From: a virus
Length of the DNA stretch: 21,034 nt
Virus record (IMG/VR): IMGVR_UViG_3300033148_002887
Location: 1 to 21,034 of that record
Reading direction: 5' to 3' (one strand)
A model generated the notes under the pieces. The model was given only the letters and a program-made list of their open reading frames with translations. It had not been told where the DNA came from and did not search any database. Below are positions 20,752-21,034 of this stretch, one piece after another. The number at the start of each line of letters is the position of its first letter. Within the stretch, counting starts at the first letter, position 1. The position numbers and the translations under genes are program-made.

Positions 20752-21034
20752 CAATTGGAAGCAAGTAAATAAAATCGTGTATTTGTTAGAAAAAGAATCG
20801 AAATCGCTAATATAAAAAGGTTTTCGATTTTTAGACCTATTTAAACCCCGTCGCAGCTGGGTTTCGGGAGATTCTCCCCTATATAAGTTCTAAAGATATA
20901 TATACTTGTGTAATATATAGTATATATATATACGAGGCCCCCCCTCCTAACCTCCTTATTTAATGTAGCTAGCCTATTGATTTATAAGACTTTTTTAAAA
21001 ATCCGCGTAAACGCCTTTAAAACCGTAGAGAACT
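20752..21034. other. Non-coding right end with hairpins and an AT-rich tract
   Basis: No gene was found. It has repeated ATCGA/TCGAT words at 20774-20832, AAACCCCGTCGCA at 20843-20855 (identical to the 5' arm of the 17930 terminator), a hairpin AAACCC/GGGTTT (20843-20864), a hairpin GGGAG/CTCCC (20866-20878), then a TA-rich tract (20897-20932) and a run of seven Cs near 20937-20944. It could hold promoters or an origin, but no clear promoter or start was found. Confidence 0.6.

Noticed and set aside
20896-20945. Promoter in the AT-rich right end
   Set aside because: Many TATA-like words exist by composition, but no convincing -35/-10 pair and no following gene.

Overview
This window looks like part of the genome of a tailed double-stranded DNA bacteriophage (or a prophage of one). 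It is AT-rich, uses strong Shine-Dalgarno (SD) sites and packs its genes with ATGA, TGATG and TAATG overlaps. An M15-type peptidoglycan peptidase and a possible lipoprotein spanin suggest a Gram-negative host, but nothing identifies the host further. I see no integrase, tRNA, insertion sequence or CRISPR.

The window has two divergent halves around a control region of about 630 bases (16936-17564). Leftwards, on the minus strand, runs a late operon: a putative small terminase subunit, a large terminase split into separate ATPase and nuclease genes, a DUF4055-type portal, scaffold, a 45-residue linker gene, major capsid protein, a head-decoration-like protein, and a chain of tiny membrane or charged proteins leading to the M15 endolysin. 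Then come a small structural protein, a tail fibre, two proteins with BspA-type (DUF285) leucine-rich repeats, and a partial head-tail connector that leaves the window at its left edge. One DUF285 protein is 1521 residues long and carries 38 copies of a 22-residue repeat. The lysis and fibre genes therefore sit between the capsid gene and the connector.

Rightwards, on the plus strand, are twelve small genes of 30 to 126 residues, nearly all unrecognised and probably early or accessory. Most gene boundaries there repeat one design: a stem-loop, then a leader resembling ACCTTGGAGA, then the start codon. Three of these proteins share a DxEKAAI-like helix motif, and one resembles the C-terminal domain of ribosomal protein L7/L12.

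The control region holds a 22-base perfect palindrome, a consensus -10 box facing the late genes, helically phased GGTTGA boxes, a candidate early promoter and four consecutive stem-loops leading into the first early gene. A second repeat array (CCGAAT about every 12 bases) lies at 18086-18200. The last 280 bases hold hairpins and an AT-rich tract but no gene.

The items most worth follow-up are the 22-residue repeat adhesin with an embedded BspA module, the split terminase, the overlapping micro-ORF lysis cluster, and the two iteron-like arrays with the repeated hairpin-leader cassettes.
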